DNA from: Nocardia harenae NBRC 108248
GTDB lineage: Bacteria > Actinomycetota > Actinomycetes > Mycobacteriales > Mycobacteriaceae
Reading direction: 5' to 3'
Assembly: GCF_001612885.1 (NCBI RefSeq)
Contig: NZ_BDBH01000002.1
Span: 558,016-622,015, forward strand
DNA length: 64,000 bases
Shown here: positions 1 through 8,312 of the stretch, piece after piece
How positions within the stretch are numbered: the first letter of the stretch is position 1
Layout: every line of letters begins with the position of its first letter
Program-made: the position numbers and the translations under genes
Notes under the pieces: generated by a model
What the model saw: the letters and a program-made list of their open reading frames with translations, nothing else
Told to the model about the DNA's origin: nothing
Databases searched by the model: none

Positions 1-954
1 CGCGGCCAGCCCGGCCCGCGGGCCGTCCGCCGCACCGAGCGCGACCGCGCGGTTCAGCCGCACCACCGGGCTGCCGGTGAGCCGGACCAGCTCGTCGTAC
101 CACTCGACGATCTGCACCCAGTCGGTCTCGCCTGCGGTCTGCGCGTCCGCGTGCAGCGCCGCGATGGCGGCCTGAGCCTGGAATTCGCCGAGCCGGTCGC
201 GAGCCAGTGCGGCCTGCAGGATATCGATCCCCTCGGCGATCAGCGGGCGCTGCCAGCGGCTCCGGTCCTGCTCGGCGAGCGGGACCAGGCTGCCGTCCGG
301 GCTGGTGCGGGCCGGTCGCCGCGCGTGATGCAGCAGGAACAGCGCCAGCAGCCCGGCGACCTCGGGATCGTCGCTGATCGCGGCGAGCTGCCGCGCCAGC
401 CGGATGGCCTCCGCCGCGAGGTCGACATCGCCGCTGTACCCCTCGTTGAACACCAGGTACAGCACCCGGAGCACGGTGCCGAGATCGCCGGGGCTGTCCA
501 GCCGGACCCCGCTGACCGTGCGCTTGGCGCGGCTGATCCGCTGCGCCATGGTCGCCTCCGGCACCAGGTACGCCCGCGCGATCTGCGCGGTGGTGAGGCC
601 GCCGACCGCGCGCAGCGTGAGCGCCACCGCCGAGGCCGGGGTCAGCTTCGGGTGCGCGCACAGGAAGTAGAGCCGCAGCGTCTCGTCGGTGCTCGCCGCG
701 GGCCCCGGCTCCGGCTCGTCGAACACCATGACCTCCCGGTTGCGCCGGGCGGCGTCCGAGCGGGCGAGGTCGAGGAAGCAGCGCCATGCCGTGGTGATGA
801 GCCAGCCCTTCGGGTCGGCGGGCGGCTTGGCCTGCCAGGTGCCGAGCGCGCGGATGAGCGCCTCCTGCACCGCGTCCTCGGCCGTCGCGAAATCCGCTCC
901 CCGGTGCACCAGCGCCGCCAGCACACCGGGGATCAGCTCGCGGAGCTCGGTCAT
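1..954 (-). CDS. ECF sigma factor with DUF6596-type C-terminal region (partial)
   Basis: Extracytoplasmic-function RNA polymerase sigma factor; the 3' end lies beyond the left edge, leaving 318 codons. Region 2 is seen at about residues 10-75 (FATAEDAVQEAL, GWLITTAWRCFLD) and region 4 at about 108-145 (GGLTTAQIARAYLVPEATM, RISRAKR). After about residue 155 comes the long helical extension (VLRVLYLVFNEGY) typical of the ECF42/DUF6596 group rather than a minimal two-domain ECF factor. The ATG overlaps the stop of the YCII gene (TGATG at 952-956), so the two are co-translated. ECF42 factors are known to sit beside DGPF/YCII proteins, which are thought to take part in signalling; the signal is unknown. 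Confidence 0.9.
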   Translation of the reverse strand, partial: MTELRELIPGVLAALVHRGADFATAEDAVQEALIRALGTWQAKPPADPKGWLITTAWRCFLDLARSDAARRNREVMVFDEPEPGPAASTDETLRLYFLCAHPKLTPASAVALTLRAVGGLTTAQIARAYLVPEATMAQRISRAKRTVSGVRLDSPGDLGTVLRVLYLVFNEGYSGDVDLAAEAIRLARQLAAISDDPEVAGLLALFLLHHARRPARTSPDGSLVPLAEQDRSRWQRPLIAEGIDILQAALARDRLGEFQAQAAIAALHADAQTAGETDWVQIVEWYDELVRLTGSPVVRLNRAVALGAADGPRAGLAA

Positions 955-1361
955 CACTCCGCGGTGGGGCCGTGCGCGGTCATCAGCGGCCGGATCTCCA
1001 GCCACTCCTGGATCGGGATGCCGTCTTTGCCCGGCGCCGCGGAGAGCTCGCCCGCCAGCTCCAGCGCGCGGTCGTAGGAGTCCACGTCGATGATCATCCA
1101 GCCCGCGATCAGATCCTTGGTCTCGGCGAACGGGCCGTCGGTGACCGGCGGCCTGCCCGGCCCGTCCGAGCGCACCCAGGTACCGGTCGCGGTGAGCGAC
1201 TGCGAATCCACGTACTCGCCGTCGCGCTCCAGCCGGGCCGCGAAATCCTCCATGTACCGCACGTGCGCCGTGATCTCCTCCGGCGTCCACCGGTCCATGG
1301 GCACGTCGTGCACCGAGGCGGGGGCGCCGCGGTAGTGCTTCAGCAGCAGGTACTTGGCCAT
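954..1361 (-). CDS. YCII (DGPF) domain protein, partner of the ECF sigma factor
   Basis: A 135-residue protein beginning MAKYLLLKHYRG, with the family pattern of a short beta-alpha-beta fold and the segment VTDGPFAETKDLIAGWMIID (about residues 81-100) that contains the DGPF motif. Cytoplasmic. It is first in a two-gene unit with the ECF sigma factor, sharing a TGATG overlap. The ATG at 1361 is chosen because it gives the standard family N-terminus; longer in-frame extensions look non-coding. Members of this family have no settled enzymatic activity. A regulatory role with the sigma factor is inferred from the conserved pairing. Confidence 0.9.
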   Translation of the reverse strand: MAKYLLLKHYRGAPASVHDVPMDRWTPEEITAHVRYMEDFAARLERDGEYVDSQSLTATGTWVRSDGPGRPPVTDGPFAETKDLIAGWMIIDVDSYDRALELAGELSAAPGKDGIPIQEWLEIRPLMTAHGPTAE

Positions 1362-1445
1362 GTCGTGCTCCTTCGTTCGGTTCGTGTACCCCTGGGACGG
1401 AGCGGCCCGCGCGTTCTCGACATCGCCGGGCGATATTTTCTCCGG

Positions 1446-1883
1446 ATGGCGATCCAACGCATGGACAACGTGCTCATCGTGGTCGAAGATCTCGACGCCG
1501 TCATCGGCTTCTTCGTCGAACTGGGGATGGAGCTGGCGAACCGCGGCCCCGCCGAGGGGCGCTGGGTGGAGCGGATCATCGGGCTCGACGACGTCCGGCA
1601 GGAGGTCGCCACGCTGCGCACCCCCGACGGGCACGGCAAGGTCGAACTCGCGCAGTTCCACGCCCCGGCCGCCCGGCGCAGCACCCCCGTCGACGCGCCG
1701 ACCAACACGCTCGGCCTCCGCCGCATCATGTTCGCCGTCGACGACATCGACGACACCGTCGCCCGGCTCAGCGCCCGCGGCGCCGAACTCGTCGGCACCA
1801 TCGAGCGCTATGAGCAGCTCTTCCGCCTCTGCTACCTGCGCGGGCCGGAGGGGATCGTGGTCGGGCTGGCGGAGGAGCTCTAG
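1446..1883 (+). CDS. VOC (glyoxalase/bleomycin-resistance) family protein
   Basis: A 145-residue vicinal-oxygen-chelate protein with two beta-alpha-beta-beta-beta modules: residues 1-75 (MDNVLIVVEDLDAVIGFF, ELGMEL) and 85-145 (LGLRRIMFAVDDIDDTV, LCYLRGPEGIVVGLAEEL). Likely a metal-dependent cytosolic enzyme or a ligand-binding protein; the substrate cannot be told from sequence. It is transcribed divergently from the YCII/sigma pair, about 85 bp apart, and its last 4 bp overlap the 3' end of convergent dnaB. Confidence 0.82.
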   Translation: MAIQRMDNVLIVVEDLDAVIGFFVELGMELANRGPAEGRWVERIIGLDDVRQEVATLRTPDGHGKVELAQFHAPAARRSTPVDAPTNTLGLRRIMFAVDDIDDTVARLSARGAELVGTIERYEQLFRLCYLRGPEGIVVGLAEEL

Positions 1884-4800
1884 CCCCTGGCCATATCCAC
1901 GAACCGGCTCAGGTGCAGCTGGTGCGCCACCGTGATGGTCGCGGTCGGGCCGTTGCGGTGCTTGCCGAGGATCAGGTCCGCCTCGCCGCCGCGCGGGTCG
2001 TCGCGCTCGAAGGCGTCGGGGCGGTGCAGCAGGATCACCATGTCGGCGTCCTGCTCCAGCGAGTTGTGCAGCGCGACGCCGTTCGCCACGAAGTTGTGTG
2101 TGCCGGGCACCGTGCCGTCGAAGACGTCCTGCTCGCCGAGGCTGGTGATGTCGACGACGCGATCCCAGAACACGTCGTTGGTCGCGAACATCTCGATGTC
2201 GGCGTCCTGCAGCACGTTCGCGACCCGGGCGAGCCGGGAGCGGCTGGGCGAGCGCTTCCACATGGTGGAGCCGCAGAACCGCGAGTTCATCGCGGAGGCG
2301 AACTCGCGGTGGGTCATCTCCTTCGTAGCGAGCAGCGTCTTTACCTGCGACCAGATCTCCTTCGGCACCGTGTCGACGTTGGTGTTGCGGGCCAGCGGCG
2401 CCAGCTGCTCGAGCGTGCGCTCCGCAGCAACGCCGCGGGCACCGTGGACGCCGACATCGCGGAGGAAGATCGTCTGGTTCTCCGAACCATCGACGGTGAG
2501 ATGCCAGCACGGCCGATAGTCCGGCTTGCGTACCTGCTTGATGCGGCCGTGCACACCGACCCGCAGCAGCAGCTGCGCAACGTCGTCGACGAGCCGCCTG
2601 CTGGTCGAGGCGTAGTAGACGCGGGCCTGGTTGCCCTTCTCGTCCCAACGTACAGAGCCGTCGGTGGCCCACAGATGCCGCAGGAAGAGCGCGACTTGCT
2701 CGGTCGGCAGCGCGAAGATCCGCGCGGGTACGAACTTCTCATAGCTGCGCAACCCGAATAGCCCGAGGCCGTCGAGCCATTCCGCGATCGGGTTCCGCTT
2801 CCCGCGGGTGAGCCGATACGGGGCACGCAATCGAAGCGTGGTGACCCGGGCGGCGGGGTAGTCGTCGCGCACCGCGGCGACACCGAAGTGCTCGGCCGCC
2901 GTGCTGACCGCGGCGAGGTTCTCTTCATCGATGCTGGCGTACCGCACCGGCTGCCTGCGCACGCACGAACCGTCGCCGATCATGTGCGCGAGCAGGACCA
3001 CCTCGGCGTCGGGCATGCGCTCGGTGTGTACCGGCTCCGGCACCAGGCGTGGCGTGGCCAGCCGATCGCCCACCCCGAGCCGGTCCAGCGGGATCCATCC
3101 GTCCACGGTGAGGAAAGGGTGGTTGCCGGTGGCCTCGACCTCGCGTCCCGACGCGAGACGCAGCCGGAACACCTCCTTGCGCCCGCTGGGGAACACCTTC
3201 ACCATGGGCCGCGCCACCATGCGCATCCGCTCGTCCAGCGACCAGACCAAAGGCTGCTCTCCGGACTCGAGCAGCTCACCCAGCGTGCTTTCCGCACCGG
3301 TATCCGCGCGCAACACCCGGGCCGAGGCTGGCAGGCACCCCGATTCGCGCAGGTCAGACACCATGGGGCGCTTGTCGGTGCGCTGCTCCGGACCACGGTT
3401 CAGCTGGCTGATCGCCACCACCGGCACCTCCAGCTCCTTGGCGAGGAGCTTGAGATTCCGGGAGAAGTCGGAGACCTCCTGCTGCCTGGACTCCACCTTC
3501 TTGCCCGAGGTCATCAGCTGCAGGTAGTCGACGACCACGAGCTTGAGATCGTGCCGCTGCTTGAGCCGCCGCGCCTTGGCCCTGATCTCCATCATGGTGA
3601 GGTTCGGCGAGTCGTCCACGAAGAGCGGCGCCTCGCTGATCTCGCTCATCCGCCTGGCCAGCTTGGTCCAGTCGTCGTCGCTCATCCGCCCGGAGCGCAT
3701 ATCGCCCAGCTTGATCTTCGCCTCGGCGGAGAGCAGCCGCATGACGATCTCGGTGCGGCTCATCTCCAGCGAGAAGATCACGCTGGCCAGCCCGTTCTTG
3801 ATCGAGCAGCTGCGCATGAAATCCATGCCGAGGGTGGAGTTGTGCGTCGGCACCATGGCGCGGCCTGCCAGGTACAGGTGCTCGGTGTTGTCGACCTCGA
3901 CGCAGCGCACGGGGACGCTCGGGATCGGGCGGACGTCCACGATGTAGCGGCACTCGGAGCGCGTGCTGCTCGCCACGGCCCGGCGCTGCTTGTGCAGCAG
4001 CGCCTTCCGGTGCAGGCCGAACACCTCGTCGTCGGTGGCGAAGGTGAGGATGGAGGCGGTGCTGCTCTGCTCGGTGCGGCCGTCGGCCCTTCCGGTGCTC
4101 AGCCGCACCCGGTAGCCGAGGCTCACCACGAGCTCTCGCACATCGGCGGCGAGCCGCTCGTCGACCGCGCTGAACTGCACCGAACCGCCGGATGTCACCG
4201 TGCCGTTGGTATCGAGCAGGCCGGCCAGCAGCGCCCGCCGCTGCGCCTCGGACCCGCGCAGGTACGGGCCGGGAATGTGCTTGGCGTTCAGCACACCGAG
4301 AGTCCGCAGCCGAGCCTGGACCGAGCCGACCGCCCGGCGGCAGCCCTGGCACAGCCGGAGGCCGATGGACGGGCCACCGCGCTGCGGGCAGGCCGGAGCC
4401 GCGACCGGCGCCGAGACGAAGCGGGCCCGGCCGCCGCAGGTGCGCACCAACCCCTCACCCTCGATCCGCACCGCGATCTCCGGGTCGGCGCTGGTGCGAG
4501 TGGCGCTGTCGGGCGAGCCGTCGCCGAGCCAGGCCCCGAGGGTGTACGGGGGCACGGGGAGGTCGGCGGCGGGGAGGTCGAGGGGGCGGGTGGTGCGGAT
4601 GGAGTGGTTGATCCGGCGGTCGGCGGTCTCGCAGCGGAGGGTGGCGGCGATCTGGGCGGTGGTGCGCACCGCGGCCGGGGTGCGGCGGGAGCGGCGCGAG
4701 GCACGGGTGTCGGTGAGCCACTGGTGCTGTTCGTCGGCGACCAGCACGGTGCCGTCGGAGAACTCGACCTCGTAGCAGGGCCTGCCGTGCAGCACCTCGG

Positions 4801-5617
4801 TCGCGGCGACCACCCTGGTCGGCCTCCCGTCGGCGTCCAGCAGCAGGTCGCCCGCGCGCACCTCGCCCATGGTGGTCCAGCCGGTCGGTGTCGGCAGGGG
4901 GGTGTCGAGGGCAAGCGCCTTGCCGACGCCCGGACGGGCCGCGACGATGATCATCTGCCCCGGGTGCAGCCCATTGGTCACCTCGTCGAGCTCGGAGAAC
5001 CCGGTGGGCACGCCGAGCGAGATGCCACCGCGGCTGGCGATGGAGTCGATCTCGTCCATGGTGGGCTGGAGCAGCTCCTCCAGCGGCAGGAAGTCCTCGG
5101 TGGTGCGCCGCTCGGTGACCTCGTAGACCTCGGCCTGGGCCCGGTCGACGACCTCGGCGACGTCCTGGCCGTCGGCGCCGGCGTAGCCGTACTGGACGAT
5201 CCTGGTGCCCGCCTCGACGAGGCGGCGCAGCACGGCCTTCTCGGCGACGATCTCGGCGTAGTAGCCGGCGTTGGCGGCGGTGGGTACGGTCTGGGTGAGG
5301 GTGACCAGGTAGGGCGGGCCGCCGATGCGCTTGAGCTCGCCGCGGCGGTCGAGGGCGGCGGAGACGGTGACCGGATCGGCGGGCTCGCCGCGGCCGTAGA
5401 GGTCGAGCACGGCGTCGTAGATGGCCTGGTGCGCGGGGCGGTAGAAATCGCCGGGGCGGATCACCTCGACCACGTCGGCGATGGCGTCCTTACTCAGCAG
5501 CATGCCGCCGAGCACCGACTGCTCGGCCGCCATGTCGTGCGGCGGCTGCCTGCCGAAATCCTCGCCGGGGGCATCCGGCGGGTACTCGGCGTGCCCGCGG
5601 TCGTCGACGACTGCCAC
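1880..5617 (-). CDS. dnaB: Replicative DNA helicase DnaB, interrupted by two inteins
   Basis: Hexameric 5'-3' helicase of the replication fork. The 1245-residue precursor would splice to a usual 460-residue DnaB. Exteins are residues 1-233 (N-terminal domain, MAAEQSVLGGMLLSKDAI, then Walker A ending RPGVGK), 594-760 (STLGMDF, Walker B LVVVDYLQLM, ISQLNRGPEQR) and 1186-1245 (SLEQDADMVILLHRPDAFER). Intein 1 splits Walker A between GK and ST; intein 2 sits after DLRESG. Both are known DnaB insertion points, the second being the M. tuberculosis site. The GTG start is preferred because MAVVDD...RQPP matches mycobacterial DnaB. The helicase can work only after both splicing events. Confidence 0.97.
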   Translation of the reverse strand: MAVVDDRGHAEYPPDAPGEDFGRQPPHDMAAEQSVLGGMLLSKDAIADVVEVIRPGDFYRPAHQAIYDAVLDLYGRGEPADPVTVSAALDRRGELKRIGGPPYLVTLTQTVPTAANAGYYAEIVAEKAVLRRLVEAGTRIVQYGYAGADGQDVAEVVDRAQAEVYEVTERRTTEDFLPLEELLQPTMDEIDSIASRGGISLGVPTGFSELDEVTNGLHPGQMIIVAARPGVGKALALDTPLPTPTGWTTMGEVRAGDLLLDADGRPTRVVAATEVLHGRPCYEVEFSDGTVLVADEQHQWLTDTRASRRSRRTPAAVRTTAQIAATLRCETADRRINHSIRTTRPLDLPAADLPVPPYTLGAWLGDGSPDSATRTSADPEIAVRIEGEGLVRTCGGRARFVSAPVAAPACPQRGGPSIGLRLCQGCRRAVGSVQARLRTLGVLNAKHIPGPYLRGSEAQRRALLAGLLDTNGTVTSGGSVQFSAVDERLAADVRELVVSLGYRVRLSTGRADGRTEQSSTASILTFATDDEVFGLHRKALLHKQRRAVASSTRSECRYIVDVRPIPSVPVRCVEVDNTEHLYLAGRAMVPTHNSTLGMDFMRSCSIKNGLASVIFSLEMSRTEIVMRLLSAEAKIKLGDMRSGRMSDDDWTKLARRMSEISEAPLFVDDSPNLTMMEIRAKARRLKQRHDLKLVVVDYLQLMTSGKKVESRQQEVSDFSRNLKLLAKELEVPVVAISQLNRGPEQRTDKRPMVSDLRESGCLPASARVLRADTGAESTLGELLESGEQPLVWSLDERMRMVARPMVKVFPSGRKEVFRLRLASGREVEATGNHPFLTVDGWIPLDRLGVGDRLATPRLVPEPVHTERMPDAEVVLLAHMIGDGSCVRRQPVRYASIDEENLAAVSTAAEHFGVAAVRDDYPAARVTTLRLRAPYRLTRGKRNPIAEWLDGLGLFGLRSYEKFVPARIFALPTEQVALFLRHLWATDGSVRWDEKGNQARVYYASTSRRLVDDVAQLLLRVGVHGRIKQVRKPDYRPCWHLTVDGSENQTIFLRDVGVHGARGVAAERTLEQLAPLARNTNVDTVPKEIWSQVKTLLATKEMTHREFASAMNSRFCGSTMWKRSPSRSRLARVANVLQDADIEMFATNDVFWDRVVDITSLGEQDVFDGTVPGTHNFVANGVALHNSLEQDADMVILLHRPDAFERDDPRGGEADLILGKHRNGPTATITVAHQLHLSRFVDMARG
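2063..3337 (-). other. Intein 2 of DnaB (425 aa, class 1, LAGLIDADG endonuclease)
   Basis: Precursor residues 761-1185, inserted between DLRESG and SLEQDADMV. It is a standard Cys1 intein: CLPASARVLRADTGAE at the start, block B EATGNHPFLT (His73), and a C-terminal block ending VANGVALHN before a +1 Ser. The endonuclease motifs LLAHMIGDGS (about 115-124) and HLWATDGSV (about 221-229) both keep their acidic residue, so homing activity is plausible. The start resembles the M. tuberculosis DnaB intein at the same site. Confidence 0.93.
3839..4918 (-). other. Intein 1 of DnaB (360 aa, class 3 type, degenerate homing endonuclease)
   Basis: Protein-splicing element at precursor residues 234-593, in the Walker A loop. 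It starts with Ala (ALALDTPLPTPTGW) rather than Cys/Ser and ends THN before a +1 Ser. It shows the WCT set that defines class 3 inteins: Trp67 in ADEQHQW, Cys339 in VPVRCVEVD and Thr358 in the terminal PTHN. A two-motif LAGLIDADG endonuclease lies between: LGAWLGDG (about 127-134) and LLAGLLDTNG (about 230-239). In the second motif Asn238 replaces the usual catalytic Asp, so DNA cleavage may be lost. Four cysteines (161, 177, 190, 193) suggest a zinc-binding insertion. Confidence 0.92.
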
Positions 5618-6264
5618 CTGACTCGACCGTCCTCTCTCCGCACGAGCGCGGCCCGTGAAACCACCTGCTGGTCCGCGACTGCCTCGGTTCTACCGCGTGG
5701 GTACGACAGGTCGTGGCTCGGCGCGCCGGGGCGGATCCGGAACGCCGCCGCCGGAACCGGAACGTCAGTTACCGCCGTGCCGCCACCCGGACGCCGCCGC
5801 CGGAAACGGCCGCGGCGATGAACCTAGGGGAGCCCGCGGACCCCTGCCAAACCGACTTGGGGATGTACCTGTGGATAACGTGGGGACTGTTAACCAATCG
5901 ATGTGCAGCCCCTGGGGATAACTTGGGGAAAACGCAGGTCACAGCGCGAAAATGCCCAGATGAACGGCTATTTACGAGGTCTCACAGGTGTGGATCAAAT
6001 TTACTGCGGCGTGTCGGGGGAGATGAACAGCCGGGCGTGTTGAGTGAACGGGACATGGAAGAAACATGACCTGAATCACAGCAGTGCCGGTCGGTTTTTC
6101 CGGTAATCCACAGGGCTGTCCCACAGTGGGGAGTGTGTGCAGGTGACGGCACCGGGAAGGTTCCGCGCGGTAGCACCGGGGGTGAGGCTAATCGGCCGCA
6201 ACCGGGAAGTGTGGCGGGATTCGCGCCGGCGCCCCCGCATGCATGACCGGGCGCGCGCACGGAG
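5618..6264. promoter_or_regulatory. Gene-free stretch upstream of dnaB with DnaA-box-like sites
   Basis: About 650 bp without a convincing gene. It holds one exact DnaA box in reverse sense (TGTGGATAA, 5870-5878). Three sites have one mismatch: TGGGGATAA (5913-5921), TGTGGATCA (5989-5997) and TAATCCACA (6104-6112). A weaker one is TGTCCCACA (6117-6125). The segment 5840-6130 is visibly richer in A and T than its surroundings. It must also contain the dnaB promoter. Two modest reading frames here have atypical composition and were not accepted as genes. Confidence 0.6.
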
Positions 6265-6297
6265 AGGCCGTTCCCGGAGATGCTCCGGGAACGGCCT
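6265..6297 (-). terminator. Terminator hairpin of the rpsF-ssb-rpsR-rplI operon
   Basis: A perfect 15-bp inverted repeat (6265-6279 with 6283-6297) and a 3-nt loop, lying 16 bp past the rplI stop. There is no long T run, as is common in actinobacteria. Confidence 0.85.
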
Positions 6298-6312
6298 GTC
6301 CGAGAGTGCGAA

Positions 6313-6768
6313 TCAGCTCGCGGCGACGACCTCGACGCCGAGCTTGGCCGCCACGTCGGGGTGCAGGTGCACCACGATGTCGTGCTTGCCGGTGCTCTTG
6401 ATGTGCGACTTCGGCAGCTCGATGCTGCGCTTGTCGATCACCGGGCCACCGGCGGTCTTGATGGCCGAGGCCACGTCGGACTGGGTGACCGAGCCGAAGA
6501 GCTTGCCGGAGCCCGCGGTCTTGACCGACAGGGAGACCCCGGTCAGCCCCTCAAGGGCCTGCTTCAGCTCGTTGGCGTGGCCGAGGTCGCGCACCCGGCG
6601 GGCATCCTGCGCCCGGCGGATGCCCTCGACCTGCTTCTGCGCGCCGCGGCTGGCAACGATCGCCAGGCCGCGGGGCAGCAGGTAGTTGCGGCCGTATCCG
6701 TCCTTGACCTCCACGGTGTCGCCGGGGGCACCGAGGTTGTCCACGTCAGCGGTAAGAATCAACTTCAT
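6313..6768 (-). CDS. rplI: 50S ribosomal protein L9 (bL9)
   Basis: A 151-residue L9 of the large ribosomal subunit. The N-terminal 23S rRNA-binding domain carries the signature [19 protein letters not shown] (residues 16-34). A connecting helix follows (about 41-75), then the C-terminal domain with [15 protein letters not shown] (about 89-103) and [13 protein letters not shown]. It is last in the rpsF-ssb-rpsR-rplI operon, 15 bp after rpsR, with a strong hairpin downstream. Confidence 0.98.
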   Translation of the reverse strand: MKLILTADVDNLGAPGDTVEVKDGYGRNYLLPRGLAIVASRGAQKQVEGIRRAQDARRVRDLGHANELKQALEGLTGVSLSVKTAGSGKLFGSVTQSDVASAIKTAGGPVIDKRSIELPKSHIKSTGKHDIVVHLHPDVAAKLGVEVVAAS

Positions 6769-6783
6769 CTGCGTGCCTCCTTC

Positions 6784-7035
6784 TCAGCGAGCGGTGGACA
6801 CGTAAGGAAGCAGCGCCACCTCACGCGAGTTCTTGACGGCGACCGCGACATCGCGCTGGTGCTGGACGCAGTTGCCGGTCACCCGGCGCGCGCGGATCTT
6901 GCCGCGATCACTGACGTACTTGCGCAGCAGCGTCGTGTCCTTGTAGTCGATGTGCACGGTGCCGGTCTTGCTCTCCTTGCAGAACTGGCACGCTTTCTTC
7001 TTCAGCACCTTTTCGCGCGCGGGCGCTTTCGGCAT
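6784..7035 (-). CDS. rpsR: 30S ribosomal protein S18 (bS18), cysteine-containing form
   Basis: An 83-residue S18. [18 protein letters not shown] and [17 protein letters not shown] are the family core. It keeps a CxxC (CQFC, residues 16-19) and the Cys in TGNC, so it is the putative zinc-binding (C+) form corresponding to RpsR1 of mycobacteria. It lies between ssb and rplI in the conserved order. Confidence 0.97.
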   Translation of the reverse strand: MPKAPAREKVLKKKACQFCKESKTGTVHIDYKDTTLLRKYVSDRGKIRARRVTGNCVQHQRDVAVAVKNSREVALLPYVSTAR

Positions 7036-7090
7036 GGTCTTCTACTCCGTTTTCATGTGGCCCTGATCGCCAGGGCCGGGAAGCCGTTCG

Positions 7091-7654
7091 TCAGAACGGC
7101 GGTTCGTCGTCATTGCGGCCGCCGCCCCCGAAGGAGGAGCCTGCCGCGGGCGCGCTGCCCCAGGGATCGTCGTCGGCGCTGTTGGTGCCACCGCCGCCGC
7201 CACCCCGGTTGCCGCCGCCCCCGCTGTTCGCGTTGTATCCGCCGCCCCCGCCGGAGCCACCGCCGAAACCGCCGCCCCCGCCACCGCCGCGGCTGGTCTT
7301 GTTGACCTTGGCCGTGGCATACCGCAGCGACGGGCCGACCTCGTCGACCTCCAGCTCGACCACGGTGCGCTTCTCACCCTCGCGGGTTTCGTAGGAGCGC
7401 TGCTTGAGCCGGCCGCTGACGATCACCCGCGCGCCCCTGGTGAGGCTCTCGGCGACGTTTTCCGCGGCCTCCCGCCAGATATTGCAGCGCAGGAAGAGGG
7501 CCTCGCCGTCCTTCCACTCGTTCGAATTGCGGTCGAACACGCGGGGGGTGGAGGCCACGGTGAAGTTCGCCACCGCCTGGCCCGCGGGTGTGAATCGGAG
7601 TTCGGGGTCGGCCGTCAGGTTTCCGATGACGGTGATGACCGTGTCGCCTGCCAT
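7091..7654 (-). CDS. ssb: Single-stranded DNA-binding protein
   Basis: A 187-residue SSB. The OB-fold spans about 1-115 ([56 protein letters not shown]). A long flexible Gly/Asn-rich tail follows (about 125-170) and ends in the acidic tip NDDEPPF that recruits replication and repair partners. The ATG at 7654 is preferred over an upstream in-frame start because of a strong AGGAGG about 8 bp before it and the standard MAGD N-terminus. It sits between rpsF and rpsR in the operon. Confidence 0.97.
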   Translation of the reverse strand: MAGDTVITVIGNLTADPELRFTPAGQAVANFTVASTPRVFDRNSNEWKDGEALFLRCNIWREAAENVAESLTRGARVIVSGRLKQRSYETREGEKRTVVELEVDEVGPSLRYATAKVNKTSRGGGGGGGFGGGSGGGGGYNANSGGGGNRGGGGGGTNSADDDPWGSAPAAGSSFGGGGRNDDEPPF

Positions 7655-7753
7655 TGTGGTTCCTCCTGGAGAGGGGGGATCAGCGATTGCTCGCTCGGTT
7701 GCGCTAGAGCCTAGAGACAGGCACCGACGCATTCCGAAGGGGCAGCGGCGCGA

Positions 7754-8044
7754 TTACTTCTTGCCGTGGCGCAGCACCTTGGTGCGCAGCACCGTCTCGT
7801 TCAGGCCGAGCTGGCGGTCGAGCTCGCTCACGGTCGCCGGTTCGGCGGTGAGGTCGACGATGGCGTAGATGCCCTCGGCCTGCTTGCTGATCTCGTAGGC
7901 GAGCCGGCGGCGGCCCCAGATATCGACCTTGTCGATCTTGCCGCCATCGGTGCGGACGACGCTGAGCAGATTTTCCAGCGACGGACCGACGGTGCGCTCA
8001 TCCAGGCTCGGATCGAGGATGACCATCACTTCATATTGACGCAC
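7754..8044 (-). CDS. rpsF: 30S ribosomal protein S6 (bS6)
   Basis: A 96-residue S6 that pairs with S18 on the small subunit. [16 protein letters not shown] starts the first strand; [21 protein letters not shown] (about residues 40-60) is the family signature. It is the first gene of the minus-strand operon; ssb follows after about 100 bp. The operon promoter should lie in 8045-8256, where I see no other gene. Confidence 0.97.
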   Translation of the reverse strand: MRQYEVMVILDPSLDERTVGPSLENLLSVVRTDGGKIDKVDIWGRRRLAYEISKQAEGIYAIVDLTAEPATVSELDRQLGLNETVLRTKVLRHGKK

Positions 8045-8256
8045 GGACCATTCACCTCCTGTGGACTCGAATCGGCCACGGACGTTCCGTGGCAGGAGGG
8101 TCGTTGCGTCAGCAACCCGGCAAGGCTACCCGACCGGCCCCTGACCGGCGAAATCGATGCCCCGCCTGCGGTAGCGCCCCGGCGCAGTGCCGTACGCGCG
8201 CTTAACGCCTTGGCGAAGGCGAACTCGGAGCCGGTGAGCCCCGGTCGCGGCGCGAT

Positions 8257-8294
8257 GGGGGTCCGTGGGGACGACCCCGTCCCCACGGACCCCC
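8257..8294 (+). repeat. Perfect 17-bp inverted repeat just upstream of the GT87 gene
   Basis: Arms 8257-8273 and 8278-8294 with a 4-nt ACCC loop, ending 18 bp before the GT87 ATG. In the mRNA leader this would be a very stable hairpin. It could be an attenuator, a barrier that occludes the start region, or a terminator of transcription entering from the left. Confidence 0.8.
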
Positions 8295-8312
8295 TCCTCT
8301 AGGGTGGGCCCC

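Noticed and set aside
2888..5821. 977-codon plus-strand frame opposite dnaB
   Set aside because: A high-G+C antisense artefact of dnaB: His/Arg/Gly-rich with no domains, while the minus-strand dnaB is unambiguous.
5713..6260. Open frames of 118 and 92 codons (plus and minus) in the dnaB upstream region
   Set aside because: No recognisable homology, poor ribosome sites, Arg/Pro/Cys-rich composition, and they overlap each other and the DnaA-box sites.
5618..6264. Chromosomal origin (oriC)
   Set aside because: The DnaA boxes are suggestive, but dnaA and dnaN are absent, and in this group oriC lies between those genes.
7084..7099. 7-bp hairpin at the ssb stop
   Set aside because: Too short to separate from chance in sequence of this composition, and it is inside a conserved operon.
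7170..7300. GGC/GCC-rich repeat in the ssb region
   Set aside because: It encodes the normal Gly-rich flexible tail of actinobacterial SSB.
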